From Streptomyces sp. SID13031 (lineage in GTDB: Bacteria > Actinomycetota > Actinomycetes > Propionibacteriales > Kribbellaceae): a DNA stretch of 64,000 bases. The stretch lies in contig NZ_JAAGLV010000009.1 of NCBI RefSeq assembly GCF_010548305.1, positions 62,001-126,000 on the forward strand, in the 5' to 3' direction. Below, in pieces: positions 8,418-15,846 of this stretch (within the stretch, counting starts at the first letter, position 1; each line of letters starts with the position of its first letter). Under the pieces are notes generated by a model, which searched no databases, was not told where the DNA came from, and saw only the letters and a list, made by a program, of their open reading frames with translations. The translations under genes and the position numbers were made by a program.

Positions 8418-8921
8418 ATGACCACAAACAAGCACCTCAAGCGGCGAGCCAGGTCTCTGGCGGCCTCGACCGGTCAGCCCTACGCGACGGCTCTGCGGAG
8501 AATCCGATCTCAGCTGGAGGACCGCGTGTCATCTGTTCACAGCCCGACCCCCGAGACGGTCGTGCAGTGCTCGTTCTGCGCCAAGTCCGAGCCCGCTGCG
8601 CAACGACTCGTGGCCGGACCGGGCGGGGTGTTCATCTGCGACGAGTGCGTCGAGTCGTCTGCGAAGCTCATCGCCCAGTCCGGCCCGGAAGAGTCCGCAC
8701 AGAGCCGCGCGGCGTACTTCGACCCCACGATCGAGGTCGCCATGGCGCGCCTCGGTGGGCTCGTCCGGCGTGCGGACCTCGTCGAGGACCAGATCGTCAA
8801 CGCCGTGAGACGCCTGCGCGAACAAGGCAGCGACTGGACACTGATCGCGGCCGCAGCCGGGGTGAGCATCGAGTACCTACAAGAGCGTCTCGATCGGTCG
8901 AAACAGCCGAGATCGTACTAG
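8418..8921 (+). CDS. ClpX-type C4 zinc-finger protein (transposon cargo)
   Basis: The 168-... codon frame encodes a small protein with a ClpX-like zinc-binding domain: CSFCAKS followed by FICDECV, four cysteines in C-x2-C...C-x2-C spacing, about residues 53-75. The ATPase part of ClpX is absent. In ClpX this domain binds substrates and adaptors; here it is free-standing. The N-terminus is basic (MTTNKHLKRRARSLAA) and the C-terminal half is helical, with a possible helix-turn-helix-like segment (GSDWTLIAAAAGVSIEYLQERL). Together this suggests a DNA- or protease-associated regulator. ATG 8418 has GGAACGG just upstream. It precedes the MFS gene by 7 nt, so they form one unit. Confidence 0.8.
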   Translation: MTTNKHLKRRARSLAASTGQPYATALRRIRSQLEDRVSSVHSPTPETVVQCSFCAKSEPAAQRLVAGPGGVFICDECVESSAKLIAQSGPEESAQSRAAYFDPTIEVAMARLGGLVRRADLVEDQIVNAVRRLREQGSDWTLIAAAAGVSIEYLQERLDRSKQPRSY

Positions 8922-8928
8922 TTCACGG

Positions 8929-10221
8929 GTGCGGATCGTGGCGAACACCAGCGAACCTGACGACACCGCCGGCACCGAAACCACCCGGGCGCGACCTCGG
9001 ACCTCGATCTGGCGCAACGGTGCCTTCCGACTCCTCTGGGGGGCGCAGACGCTGTCCGACCTGGGCACGGGCATCACCACACTGGCCTACCCACTCCTGA
9101 TGCTGGCTCTGACCCAGTCGCCGGTCCAGGCCGGTGCGGTCTCGGCGGTGTCCTCGCTCCCGTACCTCTTGCTCGGTCTCATCGCGGGCGCGCTCGCCGA
9201 CCGCTGGAACCGGAAGCGCGTGATGGTCATCTGCGACACCTTCCGGGCAATCAACATGGCGTCGATCCCGCTGACCATGTGGCTGTGGCACGTCACCCCG
9301 ACACACCTGTACGTGACCGCATTCGTCGGCGGTGTGCTCTACGTGCTGTTCAGCGCCGCAGATGCCGGCGCCGTACCGAACGTCGTCGAGAAAGACCAGA
9401 TCACCACCGCCGTGGCAGCGCTTCAAGTAAGCAGCTCCGCGACCGCCATGCTCGCCCCGCCGCTGGGAGGGACCCTCTTCCAGCTGTTCCGTGGCCTGCC
9501 GTTCCTCGCCGACGCGGTCTCCTACCTGGCATCGGCGATCGCCCTATCCGCGGTTCGAATCGAATTCCAGCAACCGCAGGAGCGACCTGCAACCACGCTG
9601 CGATCAGACATCGCAGCCGGGCTGCGCTGGCTCTGGTATCACCCGGTCATCCGCACCATCGCCACCGCGGCGGCCGGTCTCCAGCTCGCCATGGCCGGCG
9701 CCCAGTTGGTCGTCATCGTCGCCGCCCAACAAGCACACGCATCCGCAGGGGTGATCGGTCTCGTGCTCTCCGGGATCGGCGTCGGCGGCGTTGCCGGGTC
9801 CGTCGCCGCGTCGCGGCTCAAAGCCAGGTTCGGCTTCGGCCGAACCATCATCGGCGTCATGTGGGCCCAAGCCGCTCTGTGGGTCCTGATCGGGCTGTTC
9901 TCCCACGTCATCGTCATGACCGCGTTCCTACTGGCCGTGTTTGTGGCCACCGCCGCGATCTTCGGAATCAACGCCTTGAGCTACCAGCTGTCCATCACCC
10001 CCGACGACCTGCAGAGCCGCGTCGGCTCCGCGTTCAAGCTCATCGCCTGGAGCAGCTTCCCCCTCGGCGCCGCCACCGCCGGAGTGCTGCTCGACAGGTT
10101 CGGGCCGGAAACCACCAGCCTGGCATTCGGCGTCTGGGTCACCGCGATCGCACTCGCCAGCAGTCGCCCGCGCAGCGGCCTGCGCACCCACTCCAGCGAC
10201 ACGACTACCGCGACGCCGTAG
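8929..10221 (+). CDS. MFS exporter (transposon cargo)
   Basis: A 430-residue major facilitator of the drug-exporter type resembling MefA/tetracenomycin-like permeases. It has an N-terminal FRLLWGAQTLSDLG motif, the loop signature GALADRWNRKRVM between helices 2 and 3, and hydrophobic segments spread over the whole length, consistent with 12 helices. Substrate cannot be told. It follows the zinc-finger gene closely. The annotated GTG 8929 has no clear ribosome site, and GTG 8938 is an equal alternative. A drug or metabolite exporter is a sensible passenger of a Tn7-like element. Confidence 0.88.
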   Translation: MRIVANTSEPDDTAGTETTRARPRTSIWRNGAFRLLWGAQTLSDLGTGITTLAYPLLMLALTQSPVQAGAVSAVSSLPYLLLGLIAGALADRWNRKRVMVICDTFRAINMASIPLTMWLWHVTPTHLYVTAFVGGVLYVLFSAADAGAVPNVVEKDQITTAVAALQVSSSATAMLAPPLGGTLFQLFRGLPFLADAVSYLASAIALSAVRIEFQQPQERPATTLRSDIAAGLRWLWYHPVIRTIATAAAGLQLAMAGAQLVVIVAAQQAHASAGVIGLVLSGIGVGGVAGSVAASRLKARFGFGRTIIGVMWAQAALWVLIGLFSHVIVMTAFLLAVFVATAAIFGINALSYQLSITPDDLQSRVGSAFKLIAWSSFPLGAATAGVLLDRFGPETTSLAFGVWVTAIALASSRPRSGLRTHSSDTTTATP

Positions 10222-10512
10222 CTGGCACGCGATGTTGACGCTCTGATGCTCCAGACCATGCCGCGCTCAGAGCGCGGTCGTACCGATTGTCGGGCAGACG
10301 TGGGCAGTCGCTACGGAGCCCCCCTCGTCGATTGTCGATCCTCATGCGGAGCACCTCGCAGCCTGAGTCAGATTCTCGCGCTCTCATCGAGGAGTTGGAC
10401 CGGGCGGGGTAGCACCCGTAGGGCGGGGACTCTGGTGTTGAGGTGGTGCCGAAGGGGATCTTGGCCGCCGGTGGGGTAGTAGCCGTCGGTGACGATCCTC
10501 GAATGCGTCGGG
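10222..10512. other. Non-coding DNA between cargo and right end
   Basis: It contains a 17-bp palindrome CCGCGCTCAGAGCGCGG at 10261-10277, about 40 nt after the MFS stop, which could be a terminator stem or a protein-binding site. Nothing else is supportable. Confidence 0.4.
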
Positions 10513-10594
10513 TTCAGTGAGACTGCGACGACTCAACTGAGACGGGACAATGCCACCTTCACTGAGAAAGTGACAGCTTCACTGAGAACGGACA
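10513..10594. repeat. Transposon right end with four TnsB-type repeats
   Basis: Four related units start at 10513 (TTCAGTGAGAC), 10533 (TCAACTGAGAC), 10558 (TTCACTGAGAA) and 10578 (TTCACTGAGAACGGACA), spaced 20, 25 and 20 bp. The last one is the terminal inverted repeat. Such closely packed arrays are typical of the right ends of Tn7-like elements. Confidence 0.75.
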
Positions 10595-10599
10595 AGCGA
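10595..10599. repeat. Target-site duplication AGCGA, right
   Basis: Five bases directly after the right terminal ACA; identical to 2833-2837. Confidence 0.9.
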
Positions 10600-10905
10600 C
10601 CTGTCCACGTCAGGTGCATTCCTCTACTTAGCACCTGACATAAGATCTGTTATCGGCAATGCCCTCACGGGAGTTGCATCTAATGCAGAAACTCCCACCT
10701 CTGCGTGATTTCGGAATCTGTGCAGGTCAGGCCCGGGTTGTTGGCGTAGCTCATACGTCTATCGCGTAGGAACGGTCCGCGGAGCGTCCCGGCTCCGACC
10801 GCGGCCCGATCGGCGTCGAGCACGCGGTGCGGTTGCTTGTGCGCGCCGAGGCGCACGCCCGCTGACGCACACGTCGTCTGTGGCGGTCACGCGGACGCGC
10901 CCAGT
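10600..10905. other. Intergenic region right of the transposon
   Basis: It holds two hairpins. The first is GTCAGGTGC / GCACCTGAC (10609-10617 and 10631-10639). The second, at 10669-10696, has GGGAGTT pairing with AACTCCC and an inner GCAT/ATGC. Both may be terminators or operators of the pre-insertion locus. No gene is visible; the minus-strand APH gene ends at 10906. Confidence 0.5.
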
Positions 10906-11784
10906 TCAGTCTGCCAACGCTCGGCGCACGCGTTCGTGGACCGCCAGCAGCCGGTCGACCGCCGGCGGCCCGAGGCCGGTATGAGCTGCGTTCGAGCTGA
11001 ACAGCAAGGCGAGCATGACCGCGGTGTCGAGCCGGTAGATCCAGAACGCGGGCGAGTCGAGGTCGAGCCCTTCCCCATAGCCGGCCAGCACTTGCTCGTA
11101 GTCGACTCCGTTGTCGGGCACGAGGGCGTACTCGGCCAGTCGGCCCAGTTCCATTGCGGGATCGCCGACCAGCGCATTCGACCAGTCGAGTACGCCGAGG
11201 ACATGCCCGTCGGCGGACCGCAGGTTCGACGCGCGCACATCCAGGTGCAGCAGCCGCCCGCCCGGCCGCGCCGCAAGGACCTCGATCACCTGCTCGACCG
11301 GTGGCCCGGGCGGCACGTTCACGCCGTAGCGGGCCAAGGCGGCGAAGCGCTCTGCCATCCGCTGGGCCAGCAATTGGGCGGGTGGTAGGCCATGCGCGGC
11401 GACCGGAGCCATCGGTGGCAGCGGTGCGTGATGCACGCCGAGCGCGACCTGATCGGCGCCGCGGCCGTCGTCCGGGAGAAACTCGGACACGAGCACGTCG
11501 GCCTCGCCGAGGCACAGTTCGTGCGGTGTGGCCACCGGGAAGCCGAGCCGGCCCAGGTGCCGAGTGACCACGTACTCCCAGCGCAGCAGCGACCTGGTGT
11601 CGACGTGTCCGTCGTTGGGGTCGAACTGGAACCGGCCCTGGACCGGAGTGCGTAGCACGACCGCAGCGCCATCCGAGGCTTCGGCCGCGAACACCTGAAA
11701 CTCCACCCCGCCGCCGGCGGGCCGCAACCGGGTGAACCCGCGATCGGAGACGAGCTGTCGGATGTGAACGGGCGCGTCAACCAC
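10906..11784 (-). CDS. Aminoglycoside phosphotransferase-family kinase
   Basis: A 292-residue protein with the APH/choline-kinase fold. It has the catalytic loop LLHLDVRASNL (Asp as base, Asn as metal ligand) and LGVLDWSNALVGDP as the DFG-like metal-binding motif. A hinge-like region (HELCLGEADVLVSEFLPDDG) precedes it. The family phosphorylates small molecules including antibiotics, choline-like compounds and sugars; the substrate here is unknown. GTG 11784 is chosen because GAGAGGAG lies 6 nt upstream; the longer frame adds an unrelated basic extension. It appears to be a single-gene unit, divergent from the degraded region to its right. Confidence 0.85.
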   Translation of the reverse strand: MVDAPVHIRQLVSDRGFTRLRPAGGGVEFQVFAAEASDGAAVVLRTPVQGRFQFDPNDGHVDTRSLLRWEYVVTRHLGRLGFPVATPHELCLGEADVLVSEFLPDDGRGADQVALGVHHAPLPPMAPVAAHGLPPAQLLAQRMAERFAALARYGVNVPPGPPVEQVIEVLAARPGGRLLHLDVRASNLRSADGHVLGVLDWSNALVGDPAMELGRLAEYALVPDNGVDYEQVLAGYGEGLDLDSPAFWIYRLDTAVMLALLFSSNAAHTGLGPPAVDRLLAVHERVRRALAD

Positions 11785-11925
11785 CCACCGCTCCTCTCGC
11801 GTGCTCAACCGGGCATCCCCGCACACCACGAACGCCGGCGACACGCACCGAATTGCCATCCGCGCCACCCACCCACGGCGAGGGACGCTAGCACGCGACC
11901 GTGCGCCGCAACGACGTTCCACACC

Positions 11926-12196
11926 ATGTCTCCGGCTGAGACGGTGACGCGACTGCAAGCCGGCCGACGCACCGGAGCACGACGACCTCTACGCAACCGC
12001 CGCGCGCCTCCAAGTACCACTGCACTTCCACCCGCAGATCCCGGTAAAACCAGTCATCGACGCCTACTACCCGGGCCGCCGGGAGCTCTCACAGCGGCAA
12101 CTCCCGGTACTCCAACAACCGGCGCTACCAGTCTCTGTATGGCCGCGGGCAGCACTCCACCGTCTCTGCGCGGAGGTTGACGCATCCCAGGCATAA
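11926..12196 (+). pseudogene. Frameshifted remnant of a small unknown protein
   Basis: ATG 11926 opens a frame reading MSPAETVTRLQAG. About 30 bp later the neighbouring frame takes over with DAPEHDDLYATAARLQVPL, HFHPQIPVKPVIDAYYPG and QLPVLQQPALPVSVWPR, ending at TAA 12196. Codon composition in the second part is coding-like but it has no start of its own. I do not recognise the family. The QLPVLQQPALPV stretch recurs at 14169 and 15480, see the repeat entries. Confidence 0.45.
12101..12133 (+). repeat. Dispersed QLPxLQ repeat, copy 1
   Basis: CTCCCGGTACTCCAAC begins a roughly 33-bp unit that recurs at 14169 and 15480. All three copies are in the same orientation and the same codon phase. 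Confidence 0.5.
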
Positions 12197-12277
12197 GCCG
12201 AGGTTCTCCAGACAGCGCCGGCACCAAAGGATGCCAACTGGCGTCGAAGCTGAGACGATTCCGAGGGGGAGGCAGCC

Positions 12278-13516
12278 ATGGCGACCGCGGCCGGCAGGTT
12301 TCGACGTAATGCGTCCAAGCGGCGTGACGCTCAGGCGGAAGCAGGTGAGGATCTCGCGGACACGGCCGGTCCTCAGACGCGGCTGAGGACCGTCGTGCAA
12401 TGGGTCGGCTGGACGAGGGTTGCCTCCATCACCGTCACGGTCGCGGCGATTGGTGCCTTGTGGTACACGGGACAGTCCCTGCGGAGCACCGAGCGTCAGT
12501 TCGACGTTCAGTACCGGTTGACTGAACAGGGCCAGTTCACCGAACGGTTCGGGCGGGCGATCGACCAGCTCGGTTCAGCCAGCCTGGACGTGCGACTGGG
12601 TGGCATCCACTCCCTGGAGCGCCTCGCGCGGGACTCCGCCCAGGACAGAACATCCATCATGCAAGTGCTCGCCACTTTCGTGCGTATACATGGCGCGAAG
12701 ACCCCCAAGTGTGAACTGATCGGTGGCATTAACAAGGCCTCCGATCCGAAGTCCGTCCAGCCGGACATCGAGGAGGCAGTAGCGGTCATCGGCCGGAGAC
12801 TTCCCACACCGGACCTTCCACGCCTCAAGCTCGACGGGTTGTGCCTTGCCAGAGCTAACTTGGCTAGCGCTGACCTGAGGCTAGCCAACCTGGAGAATAC
12901 CGACCTCTCCTACGCTAATCTCACCGGCGCCAACCTTTTGGGCGCCAAGCTTTCGGGCGCCAACCTTAAGGGTGCCGTGATGCCGGGCCTCGACCTCCGG
13001 GGAGTGTCGATGGTCCACGCTGACCTCAGCTTCACCCACTTGAGGAACGCGAATCTGTCCGGTGCTGACTTGAGCTACTCAAACCTTAAGTGGGTTCGCA
13101 TGGAGGGTGCCAATCTCTCTGGTGCGAACCTCCATGGCACGGACGGACGCGGGGCGCTCTTCGAACGGGCAAACCTGACAGCGGCAGTTCTCGGCGGAGG
13201 CGTCATGAAGAGAGCCGCCTTCTCAAAGGCCAACCTATCCAAGGCCGTCCTGGCCGGCAGCGACTTCGAGTTCGCGAGCTTCGATAGTGCGAACCTGCGG
13301 GACGCAGATCTCGCCGGGGCTTCGCTGACGTCTGCGTTCCTAGAGTCCGCTGATCTAACGAACGCCAGAACGAAGCATGACGATCCGAACAGGCCCTGGA
13401 CCAACATGTCGAAGGCGAGATTGAAGAAGGCCAACCTTTCCGGCGTCGACCTCTCTGGGGTCAACCTCACCGGTGCTGATCTGTCTGAGGCGATCGGCTA
13501 TGTCCGAGCTAAGTGA
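12278..13516 (+). CDS. Membrane-anchored pentapeptide-repeat protein
   Basis: A 412-residue protein. After a basic N-terminus a single hydrophobic helix (VASITVTVAAIGALWYTG, about 48-65) anchors it. A segment typical of actinobacterial members follows (RFGRAIDQLGSASLDVRLGGIHSLERLA). From about residue 185 to the end come A(D/N)LxxANL-type pentapeptide repeats forming a right-handed quadrilateral beta helix. The last is interrupted by a short charged insert (RTKHDDPNRPW). The role of these proteins is unknown; some relatives mimic DNA and protect gyrase, but the membrane anchor argues for scaffolding. ATG 12278 follows GGGGGAGG. Confidence 0.88.
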   Translation: MATAAGRFRRNASKRRDAQAEAGEDLADTAGPQTRLRTVVQWVGWTRVASITVTVAAIGALWYTGQSLRSTERQFDVQYRLTEQGQFTERFGRAIDQLGSASLDVRLGGIHSLERLARDSAQDRTSIMQVLATFVRIHGAKTPKCELIGGINKASDPKSVQPDIEEAVAVIGRRLPTPDLPRLKLDGLCLARANLASADLRLANLENTDLSYANLTGANLLGAKLSGANLKGAVMPGLDLRGVSMVHADLSFTHLRNANLSGADLSYSNLKWVRMEGANLSGANLHGTDGRGALFERANLTAAVLGGGVMKRAAFSKANLSKAVLAGSDFEFASFDSANLRDADLAGASLTSAFLESADLTNARTKHDDPNRPWTNMSKARLKKANLSGVDLSGVNLTGADLSEAIGYVRAK

Positions 13517-13647
13517 GTATGTCCGTTGCTGAGGCGTCAACGGACTTAGGGCAGGTTATCGGCGTTAAACGTTGCGAGGAACGTGCGTTCGCTTCGGCCG
13601 CGCGATATTCGCTGTGGATATCGACGTCATCCAGCCAGCATGGATCC

Positions 13648-14247
13648 ATGGCGACAGACGACATGCCCAGGCACTGGTACGAGGATTACGAGCGTGGCCG
13701 GCCCGGCTACCCGGAGCAGGTCGTTGATCTCGCCGAGCTCGCGCCGTCGGCGACGGCGCTGGAACTTGCTGCAGGGACGGGCAAGTTCACCCGTCAGCTG
13801 GTCTCGAGGATCGCGCACGTGGTGGCCGTCGAGCCGGACCCTGGCATGCGCCGCCTGCTCGTTGCGGGTTGTCCAGGCGTCGAGGCGATCGACGGCACTG
13901 CGGAACAGATTCCGCTCGCGGACGACGCGGTCGACGCGGTCTTCGTGGCCCAGGCCTTCCACTGGTTCGACAACGAACCCGCGTTGACGGAGATCGCACG
14001 AGTCCTGCGACCGGGCGGGGCCCTCGTGGTGATGTGGAACGTGGCCAAGGGATCAGCCGTCCCCTCCATCACGGCTGTCGAAGAGCTTCTCGCCCCCATC
14101 TGGCCTCGAGACTCCGGGTTCCCGCTCGACATGATGAGTGGCGACTGGGAACCCAATGCCTGGAACCTGCTCCCGTCACTCCAACGCCCGCCGGCACCAG
14201 TTAACTATCGAGAGTTCCATATCTGTCGGTGGAATCAGCGCTTCTGA
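13648..14247 (+). CDS. Class I SAM-dependent methyltransferase, apparently C-terminally truncated
   Basis: The 199-residue product has the SAM-binding motif LELAAGTGKFTRQL, an acidic loop VAVEPDPGMR, GTAEQIPLADDAVDAVFVAQAFHWF and the post-motif ARVLRPGGALVVMWN, as in the UbiE/Methyltransf_11 group. Relatives run to about 250 residues. Here the sequence loses resemblance after DSGFPLDMMSGDWEPNAW and stops at 14247, so the C-terminal substrate-binding part is replaced or missing. A copy of the dispersed QLPxLQ repeat lies exactly where similarity fades. ATG 13648 is chosen because family homology begins there; the longer frame adds unrelated residues. Confidence 0.75.
   Translation: MATDDMPRHWYEDYERGRPGYPEQVVDLAELAPSATALELAAGTGKFTRQLVSRIAHVVAVEPDPGMRRLLVAGCPGVEAIDGTAEQIPLADDAVDAVFVAQAFHWFDNEPALTEIARVLRPGGALVVMWNVAKGSAVPSITAVEELLAPIWPRDSGFPLDMMSGDWEPNAWNLLPSLQRPPAPVNYREFHICRWNQRF
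14169..14201 (+). repeat. Dispersed QLPxLQ repeat, copy 2
   Basis: GCTCCCGTCACTCCAAC followed by CCGCCGGCACCAGTT, aligned with copies at 12101 and 15480. It lies in the truncated end of the methyltransferase gene. Confidence 0.45.
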
Positions 14248-14352
14248 TCACCGAAGCCCTCGACTGATATCAGTACTCCGAACGCGGGGCAGCGGTTGGC
14301 AGGAACCGTCCAACCTCCACCCTGCTCCCGGATCCACTGCGACAATCAATCT

Positions 14353-14832
14353 ATGCACGAGACGCTACCGGCGAAAGTAGACACCTTCCTCGGCGAGAAC
14401 CGGTTGCCGGGGGAGCAGGTCACCCACGCCGTCCCCGTCTACGCCGTGGGCGGCGCCCACAGCAACTCTCGGCCCAGCCTCCTCGGCCGCTTGCTGTTCG
14501 CCGGCCAGGGCGATGTCGGAGAGATCTATGGCACGGAACTGCGGATGCCGCAGCACGCCATCATCGCGTTGACGTCGCACCGCCTGCTGATCTTTCAGCA
14601 GAACGCCTTTCGTTTCGCGCCGAAAGCGCTCGTCCACGACGTACCGTTCGCGAGGCTGTCCTGGATGCGCCAAGCGATCGCCGGTCACGGCCCGGCGCAC
14701 GTTCAGCGGGTCACGCTCGGTGTCACCGACGCCGCGGTACTGCGCTGGGAGTATCCGCGCCTGAACATTCCGGATGGACAGGTCCTCAACGACGAACTCC
14801 GACGGAAGGTGCCGGTGGGGGACACGCTCTGA
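14353..14832 (+). CDS. Hypothetical protein, possible PH-like fold
   Basis: A 159-residue soluble protein without signal or membrane helix. The central part, AIIALTSHRLLIFQQNAFRFAPKALVHDVPFARLSWM, has the pattern of bacterial PH-like domains (strand-turn-strand with LTSHRLLIF), so a PH-type fold is plausible. I do not recognise a named family or a catalytic motif. ATG 14353 is the first start inside the region of good coding composition; upstream codons of the frame look non-coding. No operon partner is apparent: the methyltransferase gene ends about 105 nt upstream and the next gene converges. Confidence 0.65.
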   Translation: MHETLPAKVDTFLGENRLPGEQVTHAVPVYAVGGAHSNSRPSLLGRLLFAGQGDVGEIYGTELRMPQHAIIALTSHRLLIFQQNAFRFAPKALVHDVPFARLSWMRQAIAGHGPAHVQRVTLGVTDAAVLRWEYPRLNIPDGQVLNDELRRKVPVGDTL

Positions 14833-14896
14833 ATCTAATTGTTCGCGTGGCAGGGGAGCGAGCACCTAGGTCATCGATGGACCCTGGCGTCACGGG

Positions 14897-15407
14897 TCAT
14901 GGCAGGTGTACGAAGCCGACGTAGTCCACCCCAGTTGGCCCCGGAAGCGAAGTTCTGTCCCGGGTCCAGCCGTGTCGCTCGTAGAACCGGATGGCACGAG
15001 AGTTCCGCTCCCAGACATCCACCTCGCCTACAGCATCAGCCTGGCGTGCGATGGAGACGAAGCGTCCCATCAGGGCGCTACCAACGCCGCTCGACCACCG
15101 GCCTGGCTCGACGAAGATCCCGACGAGCCGGACCCGCGTCTCGTGAGGCGCATCGGTCGGAAACACTCCGTTGGCATCCAACGTGATCACACCGACGATG
15201 TCATCGCCCAAGACAGCTACCAGGACGGCGAGTCGAGAATCCACCACCATCTTTGCGCCACGTCTCCCGGTACTCCTCGTCAGGAACCGCTGCCATGTCA
15301 TGGCCGCCTGCGCCGTAGCACACAGCCCGCGACCGGGCATGCAGCTCGGCAAGCGCATCGCCAGGCGCTGCATCTCGAATGCGGACTACCTGAGTTGGCT
15401 CCGTCAT
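14897..15407 (-). pseudogene. GNAT N-acetyltransferase gene with a frameshift
   Basis: From ATG 15407 the frame encodes MTEPTQVVRIRDAAPGDALA and ...VPDEEYRETWRKDG, the start of a GNAT enzyme. Near 15240 the reading must shift by one base to continue with LAVLVAVLGDDIVGVITL, then LVGIFVEPGRWSSGVGSALM (acetyl-CoA loop) and DVWERNSRAIRFYERHGW, ending at TGA 14897. The shift falls in a GGTGGTGG run where slippage or sequencing error is likely. If corrected, the protein would be about 170 residues and fully GNAT-like. Confidence 0.8.
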
Positions 15408-15479
15408 GAGGAACGAGGCTACGACTCCACCGAAAGAGCCGCCCCTCGGACATCACGGGCAGGCCCGCAGCGGTGGCAA

Positions 15480-15512
15480 CTCCCGTTACTCCAACATCCG
15501 GCGGTACCAGTT
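15480..15512 (+). repeat. Dispersed QLPxLQ repeat, copy 3
   Basis: CTCCCGTTACTCCAAC followed by CCGGCGGTACCAGTT. In the same codon phase as the other copies it reads QLPLLQHPAVPV. Confidence 0.5.
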
Positions 15513-15763
15513 CCAGTCGAAGCACGGAAGTTGCATTAGACGTAGAGGCTCCTGGGCGACCGCGTGTTTCGCAGGTCAAGTCCAGGTAGTACTGACACAG
15601 CGTGCTACTCGCCGGCTGGTAGCGCCGGGAGCTGGTTACAGCCTGTCCCGGCAGCGGTGGATTAGGCGCCTGTTTTAGGCATCCATGTCGGCTGGGAGTG
15701 CGGTTGCCGCCAAGTACCTAAGCTGAGTCCAGTACGCATCTCGGCCACAACAACTGCGGTTCG

Positions 15764-15807
15764 GGTGGGCACCACGCGCCGGCCCGGGCCGCGAGTACGG
15801 GTGATGG
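15764..15807 (+). repeat. Dispersed 44-bp repeat, copy B
   Basis: Matches the reverse complement of 1691-1734 at 38 of 44 positions, without gaps; flanks are unrelated. Confidence 0.6.
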
Positions 15808-15846
15808 TATGCGCCGGTTACCGGTTTGACAGGTAACATCTCCGGT

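Larger units (their letters stand above)
2838..10594. mobile_element. Tn7-like transposon (TnsABC-TniQ type), complete, 7,757 bp
   Basis: The left end TGTCCGTTCTCGGTGAA and the inverted right end TGTCCGTTCTCAGTGAA differ at one of 17 positions. Both sides are flanked by AGCGA, a perfect 5-bp target duplication as made by Tn7-family elements. Inside, the left part carries a four-gene minus-strand operon (tnsA, tnsB, tnsC, tniQ) reading toward the left end; the right part carries two plus-strand cargo genes. Internal repeats of the terminal motif lie near both ends. No cas genes or CRISPR array are present, so this is not a CRISPR-guided version. Confidence 0.93.
15408..15846. other. Intergenic region with two dispersed repeats
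   Basis: It contains copy 3 of the QLPxLQ repeat (15480-15512) and copy B of the 44-bp repeat (15764-15807, plus strand). TTGACA at 15826-15831 lies just before the next gene, but a matching -10 element is not convincing. No gene is supportable. Confidence 0.5.

Noticed and set aside
2838..10594. CRISPR-associated transposon
   Set aside because: TnsB, TnsC and TniQ are present, but there are no cas genes, no repeat-spacer array and no crRNA-like sequence in the element.
10751..11515. 254-codon minus-strand frame opposite or shifted from the phosphotransferase
   Set aside because: Arg/Ala-rich shifted frame; the APH motifs lie in the other minus-strand frame.
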